DNA of 55,465 nucleotides from Caryophanon latum (lineage in GTDB: Bacteria > Bacillota > Bacilli > Bacillales_A > Planococcaceae): positions 1 through 55,465 of the forward strand of contig NZ_MATO01000013.1 of the NCBI RefSeq assembly GCF_001700325.1, read 5' to 3'. The position numbers and the translations under genes were made by a program. The notes beneath the pieces were generated by a model. It searched no databases. It was not told the DNA's origin and worked only from the letters and a program-made list of their open reading frames with translations. This document shows positions 17,393 to 26,710 of the stretch, piece after piece (the stretch's first letter is position 1; every line of letters begins with the position of its first letter).

Positions 17393-18901
17393 TTATTGAT
17401 TTTTAGCAAATTCCACTAATTCTTGAGACATCGTATTAATTTCGTCCACCGACGCGTTCATTTGCTCTGTGAGCGCCGCCTGCATTTGAGCAAGGTCACT
17501 AATTTTCGACATTTGGTTTAAAATTGTGTCGATCGATTGCTTCATCTGCATTAATGTTTGCTCGATGTTGTCGGTTGCTTCTGCTGAGTTGACCGCAAGC
17601 TTACGTACTTCATCAGCTACGACGCCGAAGCCTTTGCCATGCTCACCTGCTCGTGCTGCTTCAATAGCTGCATTTAAGCCAAGTAAATTCGTTTGGTCTG
17701 CAATGCCTTTAATAAAGTTAGAAATGGCTTGTGTTTCATCGGCAAAGCTTTTTGCATCATTTGCGGCACCTGTCGTTTCTTCCTGTGTCGAAGCTAGCTC
17801 CTGCGCTTGTTTCGTGATGGAGCTAATACCAACGACCATTTCAGCAATCGAAGCGGATAGCTCTTCCATACGCGATGTCGTTTCCTCAACCATTAATTCT
17901 TTGCTGCGCTCTATCATAATGTCACGAATTGTACCAGCTACACGTAACGGTGCACCTTTTGCGTCGCGAAGTGTCGTACCAGTTGCATGGAACCAGCGAT
18001 ATTCGCCTGATTTTAGCTGTAAACGGTAATCGATATCAAACGGCGTGCGACCAGAGAAGTCCATTAAATGGTCATTAAATGCTTGTAATGCACGCTCCTT
18101 ATCATCTGGATGTAAGCGGTCACTCCAAGAGCTCATGACGTTCGGGAAATCGTGCTCATCGTTGAAACCGAGCGTTTGACGGAACTGAGGGCTCCACCAA
18201 AAAGCATTTTTCGGATTGATCGGGTCACCTTGTTCTACAGTCATATCCCAAGGTGCTTCAATTAACGCTTCGTTAATTAAATCATAGCGTGTCACAAAGT
18301 TGCGTAAGTTTTCTTCCATCATATGTTGCTCGTGAATGTTTGTAATTGTCGCAATCATGCGATACGGTGTGCCATCTGAATGACGCTTGGCTGTACCGAA
18401 TGTATGTACCCAGCGATATTCGCCGTCTTTAAAGCGCATTAAATGATTAACATCAAATTTTGTACGGCCTGATTTGTCATTCAAATGGGCAAGGATACGC
18501 TCCATTATTTCTGAACCGTGTGAAGGATGAACAAGATTTGTGAGCGAATCTACATGATTTGGTAACTCTTCCTCACTAAAGCCGAGCAAATGTTTTAATG
18601 TAGGATCGATGTAAAAATGGTCCTTTGCATCGTCAAATGTAGCGTTTGGCATTTCGACTTCCCAGAAACCGACATTATTAATCGTCGTTAAATTATGAAG
18701 TTTTTGACGCAGTTTGCACTCATATGTTTCGCGAAGTGCATTGATTTTATTTAAATTTGTAACGATTTGTTGCAATTGTGAATCTTCTGTTTTTAATGTG
18801 TAAGTATAATCAAATGTCCCTTGTTGAGCGAGTTGAAGCTGACGTTCACTTTCTTGTAGTAAAGCTGTTAGTGAAATTACGTGTTCTTTTTTAAAAAACA
18901 A
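17393..18901 (-). CDS. Soluble chemoreceptor with two PAS domains
   Basis: A 502-residue methyl-accepting protein without membrane spans. A short coiled N-terminus is followed by two PAS domains (roughly 65-185 and 200-315). Each ends in a PAC-type WFHATGT- or WVHTFGT-like strand after FDI/FDV. The C-terminal signalling helix contains the conserved hairpin tip [20 protein letters not shown], then [13 protein letters not shown]. It should sense cytoplasmic redox, oxygen or a small ligand and signal to CheA. I start at TTG 18901, seven bases after GGGAGG; the ATG at 18916 would place that site inside the gene. Confidence 0.85.
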   Translation of the reverse strand: MFFKKEHVISLTALLQESERQLQLAQQGTFDYTYTLKTEDSQLQQIVTNLNKINALRETYECKLRQKLHNLTTINNVGFWEVEMPNATFDDAKDHFYIDPTLKHLLGFSEEELPNHVDSLTNLVHPSHGSEIMERILAHLNDKSGRTKFDVNHLMRFKDGEYRWVHTFGTAKRHSDGTPYRMIATITNIHEQHMMEENLRNFVTRYDLINEALIEAPWDMTVEQGDPINPKNAFWWSPQFRQTLGFNDEHDFPNVMSSWSDRLHPDDKERALQAFNDHLMDFSGRTPFDIDYRLQLKSGEYRWFHATGTTLRDAKGAPLRVAGTIRDIMIERSKELMVEETTSRMEELSASIAEMVVGISSITKQAQELASTQEETTGAANDAKSFADETQAISNFIKGIADQTNLLGLNAAIEAARAGEHGKGFGVVADEVRKLAVNSAEATDNIEQTLMQMKQSIDTILNQMSKISDLAQMQAALTEQMNASVDEINTMSQELVEFAKNQ

Positions 18902-19036
18902 ATGAATACCTCCCATACAATATAACCTTAATTGTTATTTTGTGATAATGATAAGCTAATAGATGATAGCTTTGATATTATAAAGGAATCGAATGAGTGA
19001 AGCAATCTTAAATAATTATTTTTATGTGAAAAAAAT

Positions 19037-19282
19037 GGCTCTTCACCATAACTTGGGGTTGCTTTTCACGTCGAGGCAGGCTTTCCGCGGGCGCGGAGGC
19101 GAACACGATGTTTGTCATGAAGGTGATGCCACATGGACGTGGCGTTTATCACCTTCCTCAAGCCTCCTCGTCATTCGTGCCTCACGACTGCGGGGTCTCG
19201 ATGCTCGCGCTTTTCCCGCTGGAGTCCGCCTCTCGTTTCAAGCAACTTTTATGCGTCAACCCTAGCTTACAGTGATGAACCA
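19037..19282. repeat. Palindromic element with hairpin module X
   Basis: Ends are GGCTCTTCAC (19037-19046) and GTGATGAACC (19273-19282), with inner ends GTTGCTT/AAGCAAC (19058, 19246). Module X is present: AAGGTGAT pairs with ATCACCTT and GCCAC with GTGGC around ATGGAC. The apical hairpin on the minus strand has loop GAGGCACGA (19175-19183). It is near-identical in its flanks to 43123-43344 in the opposite orientation. Confidence 0.85.
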
Positions 19283-19305
19283 AAAAAATGAAAATAGTAA
19301 GCGTG

Positions 19306-19594
19306 TTGATTCGCCATTCAACTGGCAGTTCGCGTATTGCGGCTCGCTTTGCCTCGGCGGTTACTCGAGGCAGATCAATTCCTGGGGCTCGGCGGCGAAT
19401 ACGATGTTTGTCATGAACGTTGTGCCACACGGACGTGCGTTCACCACCTTCCGCGCCTCTCCTACGTCGAGCGTCGCGGTTTACGGGGTGTTTCGACACG
19501 AGCTATTCCCCAAGTAGTCTCTCCACACGCTCCATTCATTTCCGTTTTGCTACTGAAAACAACCAATTCAACTGTATAAAAATGGCGTATTAAC
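19306..19594. repeat. Palindromic element with modules X and Y
   Basis: Ends GTTGATTCGCCATT (19306-19319) and AATGGCGTATTAAC (19581-19594), inverted with two mismatches. It holds module Y in its TGCCTCGAGTAACC form (minus strand), module X, and an apical hairpin with loop GACGTAGGA (minus strand, 19460-19468) closed by CTC/GAG and a bulged extension. With 19037-19282 it fills the gap between the chemoreceptor and pckA. Confidence 0.8.
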
Positions 19595-19701
19595 AAACTT
19601 GTGAAAATATAAAGAAAAAAACAATTATGTTCAAACAAAATAGCATGTAATTTTGTTGATTTTTTTAAAGTTATTATATGGAAATAATGAGAGGGGAATA
19701 T

Positions 19702-19742
19702 AAAAACGCATTCGAAACAATAATGTCTCGAATGCGTTTTTT
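19702..19742. terminator. pckA terminator
   Basis: AAAACGCATTCGA pairs with TCGAATGCGTTTT around a 12-base loop, with T runs on both strands. It lies 13 bases after pckA on the minus strand. Confidence 0.9.
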
Positions 19743-19755
19743 AGATCGCGTGTAA

Positions 19756-21345
19756 TTATTTTACTTTTGGTGCACCTTTAGAAATAATTTCTTCAGATAC
19801 GTTAGCGAATTTTTTGAAGTTTTCGCTGAATAATCCTGCTAAGTGGTTAGCTTGTGCATCATAAGCATCTTTGTCAGCCCATACATCGCGAGGGTTTAAT
19901 ACTTCTGATGGCACACCTTCAACAAATTGAGGAACGTGTAAGCCGAATACTTCGTCTTGTACTGTTTCTACGTCGTTTAATTTACCTTCGATTGCAGCCG
20001 TTACCATTGCACGAGTGTAAGAAAGCTTCATACGTGAACCAACGCCGTAGCCACCACCAGACCAGCCAGTGTTTACTAAAAATACTTGAGCGCCGTGCTC
20101 GTCGATTTTCTTACCTAACATGTCAGCGTAAACTGTCGCTGGAAGTGGTAAGAATGGAGAACCGAAGCATGTAGAGAATACTGGCTCTGGCTCAGTTACG
20201 CCACGCTCAGTACCTGCTAATTTTGATGTGAAACCGCTTAAGAAGTGGTACATCGCTTGCTCTTTTGTTAATTTAGAGATTGGAGGTAATACGCCAAATG
20301 CATCTGCAGTTAAGAAGATGATCGTATTTGGGTGACCTGCCACTGATGGTAATACGATATTGTCAATGTAGTCGATTGGGTACGCTACACGAGTGTTTTC
20401 TGTTAATGATCCGTCGTCGTAGTTAGGAACGCGTGTCTCTTCGTCGATTACTACGTTTTCTAATACAGCACCGAATTTAATTGCGTTGTAGATTTCTGGC
20501 TCGTTTTCAGCAGAAAGGTTGATCGTTTTTGCGTAGCAACCGCCTTCCATATTGAATACACCATTGTCTGACCAGCCGTGTTCATCGTCACCGATTAATT
20601 TACGTGCAGGATCTGCTGATAAAGTTGTTTTACCAGTACCTGATAAACCGAAGAATAATGTTACATCGCCCTCTTCACCAACGTTTGCAGAACAGTGCAT
20701 TGGGAAGATGTCTTTTTGTGGTAAAATGTGGTTCATAATACCGAAAATCGATTTTTTCATTTCGCCGCCGTACTCAGTACCACCGATTAAGATGATTTTC
20801 TTTTCCATAGACGTAATGATGAATGCTTCTGAGTTTGTGCCATCAACAGCAGGGTCTGCTTTAAATGATGGTGCAGATACGATTGTGAAATCTGCAACGT
20901 GAGAAGCTAATTCTTCTTCAGTTGGGCGGATAAATAATTGATGTGCAAATAAGCTGTGCCAAGCGAATTCGTTTACTACTTGGATTGCTAAACGAGAATC
21001 TTTATCTGCGCCAGCATAACCGTTGAATACGAATAATTCGTCTTGTTGTTTTAAGTAGTTGACAACTTTCACATATAACTTATCGAATACTTCTGCAGAA
21101 ATTGGTTGGTTTACTTTACCCCAATCAATTTGACCTTTAGAGCTTTCTTCTTCTACGATAAATTTATCTTTTGGTGAGCGGCCAGTGTATTTACCAGTTT
21201 CAGCACGTAATGCACCATCAACTGTTAACGTTGCTTCGCCGCGAGCTGTTGCACGTTCAACTAATTGAGGCACTGAAAGTTGTGTGCGGATATTTTGACC
21301 GTTTAAAAGTTCATTCAGTTCGTTCTTAATTTCTACTGAGTTCAT
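19756..21345 (-). CDS. pckA: Phosphoenolpyruvate carboxykinase (ATP)
   Basis: A 529-residue gluconeogenic enzyme converting oxaloacetate and ATP to phosphoenolpyruvate. Conserved segments are [11 protein letters not shown] near residue 55, [11 protein letters not shown], the P-loop GLSGTGKTT near 233, and IGDDEHGW, which binds Mn2+. Length matches the bacterial ATP family. Codon use is of highly expressed type. A sequence matching the CcpN operator consensus overlaps the extended -10 element upstream, implying repression during glycolytic growth. Confidence 0.97.
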   Translation of the reverse strand: MNSVEIKNELNELLNGQNIRTQLSVPQLVERATARGEATLTVDGALRAETGKYTGRSPKDKFIVEEESSKGQIDWGKVNQPISAEVFDKLYVKVVNYLKQQDELFVFNGYAGADKDSRLAIQVVNEFAWHSLFAHQLFIRPTEEELASHVADFTIVSAPSFKADPAVDGTNSEAFIITSMEKKIILIGGTEYGGEMKKSIFGIMNHILPQKDIFPMHCSANVGEEGDVTLFFGLSGTGKTTLSADPARKLIGDDEHGWSDNGVFNMEGGCYAKTINLSAENEPEIYNAIKFGAVLENVVIDEETRVPNYDDGSLTENTRVAYPIDYIDNIVLPSVAGHPNTIIFLTADAFGVLPPISKLTKEQAMYHFLSGFTSKLAGTERGVTEPEPVFSTCFGSPFLPLPATVYADMLGKKIDEHGAQVFLVNTGWSGGGYGVGSRMKLSYTRAMVTAAIEGKLNDVETVQDEVFGLHVPQFVEGVPSEVLNPRDVWADKDAYDAQANHLAGLFSENFKKFANVSEEIISKGAPKVK

Positions 21346-21409
21346 TCGATTCTACCATCCTTTTATATGCTCCCAACTTTGAAAGTCGGTTTGTTATTGA
21401 AATATTAAA

Positions 21410-21447
21410 ATTAGTATAGCACATTGATGCAATTAGTCTATACTAAT
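21410..21447 (-). promoter_or_regulatory. pckA promoter with CcpN-type operator
   Basis: On the minus strand TGTGCTATACT (21423-21413) fits the CcpN consensus TRTGHYATAYW at every position and overlaps an extended -10 (TGCTATACT). It is one arm of a perfect 10-bp inverted repeat, ATTAGTATAG (21410-21419) and CTATACTAAT (21438-21447). The other arm fits the consensus only partly. Confidence 0.7.
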
Positions 21448-21519
21448 ATGGGATTTATTTTATCCTTTTTTTTTACTAACTCTAAAATGTTAGAAAATTG
21501 ACAAAATTTAGCGCGATAG

Positions 21520-21548
21520 TTGACAGTACATGCTTTTTTTCGTACTAT
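21520..21548 (+). promoter_or_regulatory. metK promoter
   Basis: TTGACA (21520-21525), 17-bp spacer, TACTAT (21543-21548). Transcription would start just before the SAM riboswitch. Confidence 0.85.
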
Positions 21549-21564
21549 AAAACATTGAACGGAT

Positions 21565-21742
21565 ACTCTTATCCCGAGCTGGTGGAGGGTCAGGCCCTAT
21601 GAAACCCGGCAACCTGCAATATACGTTACGTATAGCGTGTTGGTGCCAACCTGATGCAAGGACATTCCTTGAACGATAAGAGTGAAAGGTAAACGAGAAT
21701 TGAAATCCTTTCCTCATGTAATGTGAGCGGAAGGATTTTTTA
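21565..21742 (+). promoter_or_regulatory. SAM-I riboswitch (S-box) controlling metK
   Basis: The P1 stem is ACTCTTATC (21565-21573) with GATAAGAGT (21675-21683). Between them are the S-box hallmarks CGAGCTGGTGGAGGG, AAACCCGGCAACC and GGTGCCAACCTG. The expression platform is a terminator at 21703-21742 (AAATCCTTTCC with GGAAGGATTT, then a T run). With SAM bound, metK transcription should stop here. Confidence 0.96.
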
Positions 21743-21960
21743 TTTTAGTTGCGATTGTTAACACATTCTAACATCGTAGCGTATAAAGGGGAAGAATGTT
21801 TTTTGTTTTTCTCTATTATATATCTTTCGAATTCCTCGTGTTAAAAGCGGCAGTGGCTTGGCGTCCAATCTAAACGATGAGCGGACTAAACATGGGTAAC
21901 GAGTACCGTATCAAAATTCGGGCGGGCAATTCCGTCAAGATATATAGGAGGATTCATTCC

Positions 21961-23157
21961 ATGACACAACGTCGATTATTTACTTCAGAAAGCGTAACAG
22001 AGGGGCACCCAGATAAAATTTGTGATCAAATTTCAGATGCGATTTTAGATGCGATTTTAGCAGCAGATCCAAATGCACGCGTAGCTTGTGAAACAACGGT
22101 AACAACTGGCCTCGTATTAGTAGCAGGAGAAATTACAACGTCTACGTATGTAGATATGAAAGGAATCATTCGTGACACGGTAGCGGAAATTGGCTACACG
22201 CGTGGCAAATATGGTTTCGATGCAGAAAACTTAGCGGTGCTTGTAGCAGTAGGTGAGCAATCTCCTGATATCGCACAAGGTGTTGACCGAGCGTTAGAAG
22301 CACGTGAAGGTTCAATGACAGATGAAGAATTAGAAGCAATTGGTGCAGGCGACCAAGGTTTAATGTTTGGTTATGCATGTAACGAAACACCAGAGCTTAT
22401 GCCAATGCCAATCTCATTAGCACATAAATTAGCACGTCGTTTAGCAGAAGTACGTAAAAACGGTACGCTGGATTATTTACGTCCAGATGGTAAAACGCAA
22501 GTAACCGTTGAATACGATGAAAATAACACACCAGTGCGCGTAGACACAGTTGTTATTTCAACACAGCACGATGAGGAAGCGACATTAGAGCAAATTCAAG
22601 AGGACATGAAAAAGCATGTAATCGCAGCAGTTGTGCCAGCTGAGCTACTTGACGAACATACGAAATACTTCATCAACCCAACAGGACGCTTCGTAATTGG
22701 TGGTCCTAAAGGGGATGCAGGTTTAACAGGACGTAAAATTATCGTGGATACGTATGGTGGTTACGCACGTCACGGCGGTGGTGCATTCTCTGGTAAGGAC
22801 GCAACGAAGGTTGACCGTTCAGCAGCATACGCAGCACGCTACGTGGCTAAAAACATCGTTGCGGCTGGTTTAGCAGATCGCGCGGAAGTTCAGCTTGCAT
22901 ACGCAATTGGTGTAGCACGTCCGGTATCAATTGCGGTTGATACGTTCGGTACAGGCAAAGTCGATTCAGAGCAAATCGTTGAGTGGATTCGTGAAGAGTT
23001 CGATTTACGCCCAGCAGGTATCATTAAAATGTTAGATTTACGCCGCCCAATTTACAAGCAAACTGCAGCGTACGGTCACTTCGGTCGCACGGACTTAAAT
23101 GTGCCGTGGGAAGCGACAGATAAAGCGGACATTTTAAGAGCAAAAGCAGGTTTATAA
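21961..23157 (+). CDS. metK: S-adenosylmethionine synthetase
   Basis: A 398-residue enzyme forming SAM from methionine and ATP. Signatures are [20 protein letters not shown] at the N-terminus, [12 protein letters not shown] near 117, and GGGAFSGKD near 262 (phosphate loop). I use ATG 21961 behind ATAGGAGG. An in-frame ATG at 21877 would add 28 residues but has no ribosome site. It is monocistronic, controlled by the S-box upstream, with a terminator at 23166-23205. About 220 bases of leader separate the riboswitch terminator from the start, more than usual. Confidence 0.97.
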   Translation: MTQRRLFTSESVTEGHPDKICDQISDAILDAILAADPNARVACETTVTTGLVLVAGEITTSTYVDMKGIIRDTVAEIGYTRGKYGFDAENLAVLVAVGEQSPDIAQGVDRALEAREGSMTDEELEAIGAGDQGLMFGYACNETPELMPMPISLAHKLARRLAEVRKNGTLDYLRPDGKTQVTVEYDENNTPVRVDTVVISTQHDEEATLEQIQEDMKKHVIAAVVPAELLDEHTKYFINPTGRFVIGGPKGDAGLTGRKIIVDTYGGYARHGGGAFSGKDATKVDRSAAYAARYVAKNIVAAGLADRAEVQLAYAIGVARPVSIAVDTFGTGKVDSEQIVEWIREEFDLRPAGIIKMLDLRRPIYKQTAAYGHFGRTDLNVPWEATDKADILRAKAGL

Positions 23158-23165
23158 TAATATAG

Positions 23166-23205
23166 AAAAAACGGCAGAAGGATTCGTTCCCTCTGCCGTT
23201 TTTTT
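23166..23205 (+). terminator. metK terminator
   Basis: AAAAACGGCAGA pairs with TCTGCCGTTTTT, followed by T. Confidence 0.92.
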
Positions 23206-23219
23206 GTTGTATGTAGTTC

Positions 23220-23261
23220 GTGAAAACAAGCGATTTAGCCGTATAAAGAGGGCTAATCAAC
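23220..23261. repeat. Solo end of a palindromic element
   Basis: A 42-bp fragment ending GGCTAATCAAC, matching the right end of 15390-15557 and, inverted, the left end of 11283-11504. No partner end is nearby. Confidence 0.6.
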
Positions 23262-23307
23262 AGAATTGTTGCGAAAGATTTGTTGCTCGCAGTAAAGAAC
23301 AACAGAA

Positions 23308-23832
23308 TTACTTCACTTCCGCTGTTTGAAGTGATTTGTAGTATTGCCCTTTTTCCACATATTCGCGAATGATGCGATCCATGTCTTTACGGTCTTCTTC
23401 AGTAATTTCACGAATGACCTTTACTGGTGAGCCCATTGCGAGCATGTTCGGTGGGATTTTTTTTCCTGGTGGGACTAAGCTACCGGCACCGATAAATGCA
23501 CCTTCACCAATTTCAGCACCGTCTAACACGATTGAACCCATGCCGATTAATGCGCGTTTTTTAATTGTACAGCTATGTAATGTAACTTGGTGACCTACCG
23601 TTACTTCATCTTCAATAATAAGTGGAGCAAGTGGGCTTTGATGTAAGCAACTTAAATCTTGAATGCTTACGCGTTCGCCGATAATCGTTTTGTTTACGTC
23701 ACCACGGATGACCGTGTTAAACCAAATTGTTGATTCCGCACCGATTGTAACATCGCCTGTAATTGTTACGTAGTCTGCAATAAATGCTGATGGGTCAATT
23801 TGTGGAGTTTTATCTTTGTATGGGTAAATCAT
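23308..23832 (-). CDS. ytoA: Gamma-carbonic-anhydrase-like hexapeptide protein (YtoA)
   Basis: A 174-residue left-handed beta-helix protein. Imperfect hexapeptide turns run from about 10 to 140 (YVTITGDVTIGAESTIWFN, VSIQDLSCLH, VTVGHQVTLHSC, IGMGSIVLDGAEIGEG). Metal-type histidines are visible in CLHQ, VGHQ and LHSC, as in the gamma carbonic anhydrase-like family, then a C-terminal helix. Enzymatic activity is uncertain for this family. I use ATG 23832, eight bases after AAGGAAG; a TTG seven codons upstream is the alternative. It is convergent with metK. Confidence 0.8.
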   Translation of the reverse strand: MIYPYKDKTPQIDPSAFIADYVTITGDVTIGAESTIWFNTVIRGDVNKTIIGERVSIQDLSCLHQSPLAPLIIEDEVTVGHQVTLHSCTIKKRALIGMGSIVLDGAEIGEGAFIGAGSLVPPGKKIPPNMLAMGSPVKVIREITEEDRKDMDRIIREYVEKGQYYKSLQTAEVK

Positions 23833-23952
23833 CGCCAACACTTCCTTTTTCAATTAGTATATGTATGTACATCGTAACAAACTATACATTGAAAGGAAAC
23901 AAAAGAATAAATTTTTCGAACAGTGTATAATGGAAGCAATGGAGGGTTGATT

Positions 23953-24759
23953 ATGTGGAAATGGGAAGCACAAGGAACACCAAAAGCGGTAATTGCCATT
24001 ATACATAGCGCATACGAATATCATTATTGGTATATGTGGCTAATCGACCGATTACGTGCACAAGGATATGAAGTAGTAATGGGGGACTTACCAGGGCATG
24101 GTGATGCAATGCGTCGTGAGCTTGTTCATTATGCGAAGTTTACGCAATATAAAGTGTTTGTACAGCAAACGCTTCAAGTCGCAGCAAAAGAGCAGCTACC
24201 GGTGTTTGTAATCGGTCAAGGACTTGGCGCAACGCTTGTTATGGACGCATTACATAAAACGCAAGTAGAAGTCGCCGGCGCTGTGTTAATATCACCTTGG
24301 CTACAGTTGGAAACGACGCCAAGTAAATTATCCGGTGCGCTTGCAAGCATGTCCAAAATTGCAGGTAATATGAGGTTGAATCATGGCATTACGTTAAAGG
24401 ATGTGACGACGGAGCCACATCGATATGAAAACTTCGAGGATCCTTCTATTTATAGCACAACAATTACCGTTAGCTGGTATCATGAGCTGCAGTCGTTAAT
24501 GCGAGATATGTACACGGTGCCGGCTGACGAAATGCCTGACCAGCCGATGTTAGTAATGACAGGGGGATTAGACCGCATTACGAATACAGATGCGACGAGA
24601 CGTTGGTTAACAAGGCAAACGCTTACAGAGTTTCAATTTAAGCGGTGGGCAAACAGCTCGCACAATTTGCATATGGCATTGGAGCGTGAAGAGATTTTAC
24701 GTTATATGACGGATTTCTTTGCGAATGCACTTCGCTCGCTCGGCTATATTGTAGAATAA
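23953..24759 (+). CDS. YtpA-like alpha/beta hydrolase lacking the catalytic serine
   Basis: A 268-residue protein colinear with the YtpA lysophospholipase of B. subtilis, which is tied to bacilysocin synthesis: the MWKWEA start, IIHSAYEYH, YEVVMGDLPGHG and SWYHELQS all align. The nucleophile elbow, GHSMGG in the family, reads GQGLGA here (88-93), so residue 90 is glycine instead of serine. The oxyanion HG(A) is HSA. Asp207 and His237/240 remain. As it stands it should not act as a serine hydrolase. I chose ATG 23953 behind GGAGGG over the upstream start at 23923. The reading frame is intact, so this is divergence rather than a pseudogene. Confidence 0.75.
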   Translation: MWKWEAQGTPKAVIAIIHSAYEYHYWYMWLIDRLRAQGYEVVMGDLPGHGDAMRRELVHYAKFTQYKVFVQQTLQVAAKEQLPVFVIGQGLGATLVMDALHKTQVEVAGAVLISPWLQLETTPSKLSGALASMSKIAGNMRLNHGITLKDVTTEPHRYENFEDPSIYSTTITVSWYHELQSLMRDMYTVPADEMPDQPMLVMTGGLDRITNTDATRRWLTRQTLTEFQFKRWANSSHNLHMALEREEILRYMTDFFANALRSLGYIVE

Positions 24760-24815
24760 TTTGTACTATAACAGAAGCAACTTTTATGATGACACACATA
24801 CGTGAGGCTGCGATA

Positions 24816-24857
24816 AAAAACAACTTGTTAAGCGATTGCGCGACAAGTTGTTTTTTT
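24816..24857 (+). terminator. Terminator after the YtpA-like gene
   Basis: AAACAACTTGT (24818-24828) pairs with ACAAGTTGTTT (24843-24853), followed by T. Confidence 0.88.
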
Positions 24858-24973
24858 GTTCTGTACTAATTGAAGCATTGCAATGTTGTAGCTTTTGTAA
24901 TATATTGAATTTTAAGACTACTTAATTTAAAAAGGAGACGGTCAGAAAGTAATTATATAAAGGGGGCTATAAT

Positions 24974-26443
24974 ATGGAAGCATTCATTAGTTGGTTGAAC
25001 GGCATTTTGTGGGGACCGTGGATGATTTATGGTATTTTAGTTGTTGGACTATTTTTCTCGATTTTAACGAAATTTGTACAAATTCGTTTAGTAAAAGATA
25101 TGGTAAAGCTTATGTTTAAAGGTGAAAAATCAGAAGCGGGTGTGTCGTCGTTCCAGGCGTTATCGATCGCGTTGTCTGGTCGTGTCGGCACAGGTAACAT
25201 CGTCGGTACCGCTTCAGCAATCGCATTTGGTGGTCCAGGAGCAGTGTTTTGGATGTGGGCGACAGCGTTTATAGGTGCTTCAACAGCGTACGTGGAGTCA
25301 ACGCTTGCGCAAATTTATAAAGAGAAAAAAGACGGGCTATATCGCGGCGGTCCAGCGTTTTATATCGAAAAAGGGATCGGCATTCGTTGGTTCGGGATTG
25401 TGTTTGCGGTATGTGCGATTGTCGCGATGGCGTTTTTAATGCCTGGCGTGCAATCAAATGCGATTTCAGGTGCGGTAACGAATGCGTTTAACATTCCAGC
25501 TTGGGTAACAGGTACAGTTCTTGTTGTATTACTTGCTTTTATCATTATCGGTGGTGTTAAGCGTATTGCGAACTTCGCGCAGCTTGTCGTACCGTTTATG
25601 GCGTTAGCGTACATTTTAATGGCGGTCATCGTAATTATTATGAACATTTCCGAAGTGCCAGCAGTGTTCGGATTGATTTTCCGCAGTGCATTTAATGTAG
25701 ATGCAACGTTTGGTGGGATGCTCGGTGCCGCAATTGCGTGGGGCGTAAAGCGTGCGATTTATTCAAATGAAGCAGGACAAGGAACAGGACCTCACCCAGC
25801 AGCGGCAGCGGAAGTATCGCACCCTGCAAAGCAAGGACTTGTGCAAGCAGCTTCAGTTTACATTGACACGTTATTAGTATGTTCAGCAACAGCGTTAATG
25901 ATTTTGTTTATGGGCACGTATAACACGAACGTCATGGATGCAGACGGCGAGCAAATTGTTGAGCATCTACCGGGTGTTGATCAAAATGGCTTTACACAAG
26001 CAGCAGTAAATGCAGCATTCCCAGCGTTTGAAGGCTTCGGTTCGGCATTCGTAGCAATTGCACTATTTTTCTTTGCATTCACAACACTCGTTGCGTACTA
26101 CTACATTGCAGAAACGAACGTCACTTATATATTAGGTAATCGATCGTCAACCGTTGCAATGTGGATTTTAAAAATTGTGCTGCTTGCTTCCGCATTTTAC
26201 GGTACGGTGCGCACGAGTGACTTAGCATGGGCGTTCGGTGACGTCGGGCTTGGCTTAATGGTATGGGTAAACATCATTGCATGTTTAATTTTAACGAAGC
26301 CAGCGATTGCAGCATTGCGCGATTACGAGGCACAAAAGAAAGCTGGTAAGGACCCAGTGTTTGACCCGCATAAGCTTGGCATTAAAAATGCAGATTTCTG
26401 GGACGAGTATCGTAAAGACCACCCAGAACGTTATGAAGATTAA
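24974..26443 (+). CDS. Sodium:alanine symporter family transporter
   Basis: A 489-residue inner-membrane amino acid carrier of the AGCS family, importing alanine or glycine with Na+. About eleven hydrophobic segments are visible. The family signatures are SGRVGTGNIVGTASAIAFGG near residue 73 and the helix-8 region SNEAGQGTGPHPAAAAEVSHP near 258. It starts at ATG 24974 after AAAGGGGG and is monocistronic. The ending is followed by an intergenic element and a bidirectional terminator. Substrate preference between alanine, glycine and glutamine cannot be told from this. Confidence 0.92.
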   Translation: MEAFISWLNGILWGPWMIYGILVVGLFFSILTKFVQIRLVKDMVKLMFKGEKSEAGVSSFQALSIALSGRVGTGNIVGTASAIAFGGPGAVFWMWATAFIGASTAYVESTLAQIYKEKKDGLYRGGPAFYIEKGIGIRWFGIVFAVCAIVAMAFLMPGVQSNAISGAVTNAFNIPAWVTGTVLVVLLAFIIIGGVKRIANFAQLVVPFMALAYILMAVIVIIMNISEVPAVFGLIFRSAFNVDATFGGMLGAAIAWGVKRAIYSNEAGQGTGPHPAAAAEVSHPAKQGLVQAASVYIDTLLVCSATALMILFMGTYNTNVMDADGEQIVEHLPGVDQNGFTQAAVNAAFPAFEGFGSAFVAIALFFFAFTTLVAYYYIAETNVTYILGNRSSTVAMWILKIVLLASAFYGTVRTSDLAWAFGDVGLGLMVWVNIIACLILTKPAIAALRDYEAQKKAGKDPVFDPHKLGIKNADFWDEYRKDHPERYED

Positions 26444-26480
26444 GCTGTGTTGAGGCTTGTCTTTACAGTTTGGTTATTAC

Positions 26481-26662
26481 GTTGCTTGAAATAAGAGGCG
26501 GACGCCCGCGGAAAAAGCGAAAATTCTTTTTGCGACGAGTAACCGCAGGAGCAATTCTTTTTGCGACGAGTAACCGCAGGAGCATGAGACTTGAGACCCG
26601 GCAGCGTAGCGAGGCGGCTCAAGCTACGCCCGCGGAAAGCTTGCCTCGACGTGAAAAGCAAC
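26481..26662. repeat. Palindromic element with duplicated module Y
   Basis: Ends GTTGCTT (26481) and AAGCAAC (26662). Arms include GACGCCCGCGG and CTACGCCCGCGG. Two identical, adjacent 31-bp units (26523-26553, 26554-26584) contain the Y core TGCGACGAGTAACCGCAGG. Confidence 0.85.
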
Positions 26663-26664
26663 TG

Positions 26665-26706
26665 AAAGGGGATGAGAAAGTCATGATGGCTTTCTCATCC
26701 CCTTTT
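26665..26706. terminator. Bidirectional terminator
   Basis: AAAGGGGATGAGAAAG (26665-26680) pairs perfectly with CTTTCTCATCCCCTTT (26690-26705). It lies directly between the symporter gene's repeat and the convergent ytqB. Confidence 0.85.
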
Positions 26707-26710
26707 GTGT

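Noticed and set aside
18993-19579. Several 80-105-codon open frames over 19.0-19.6 kb on both strands
   Set aside because: They fall inside the two GC-rich repeats, are unlike each other, and lack ribosome sites.
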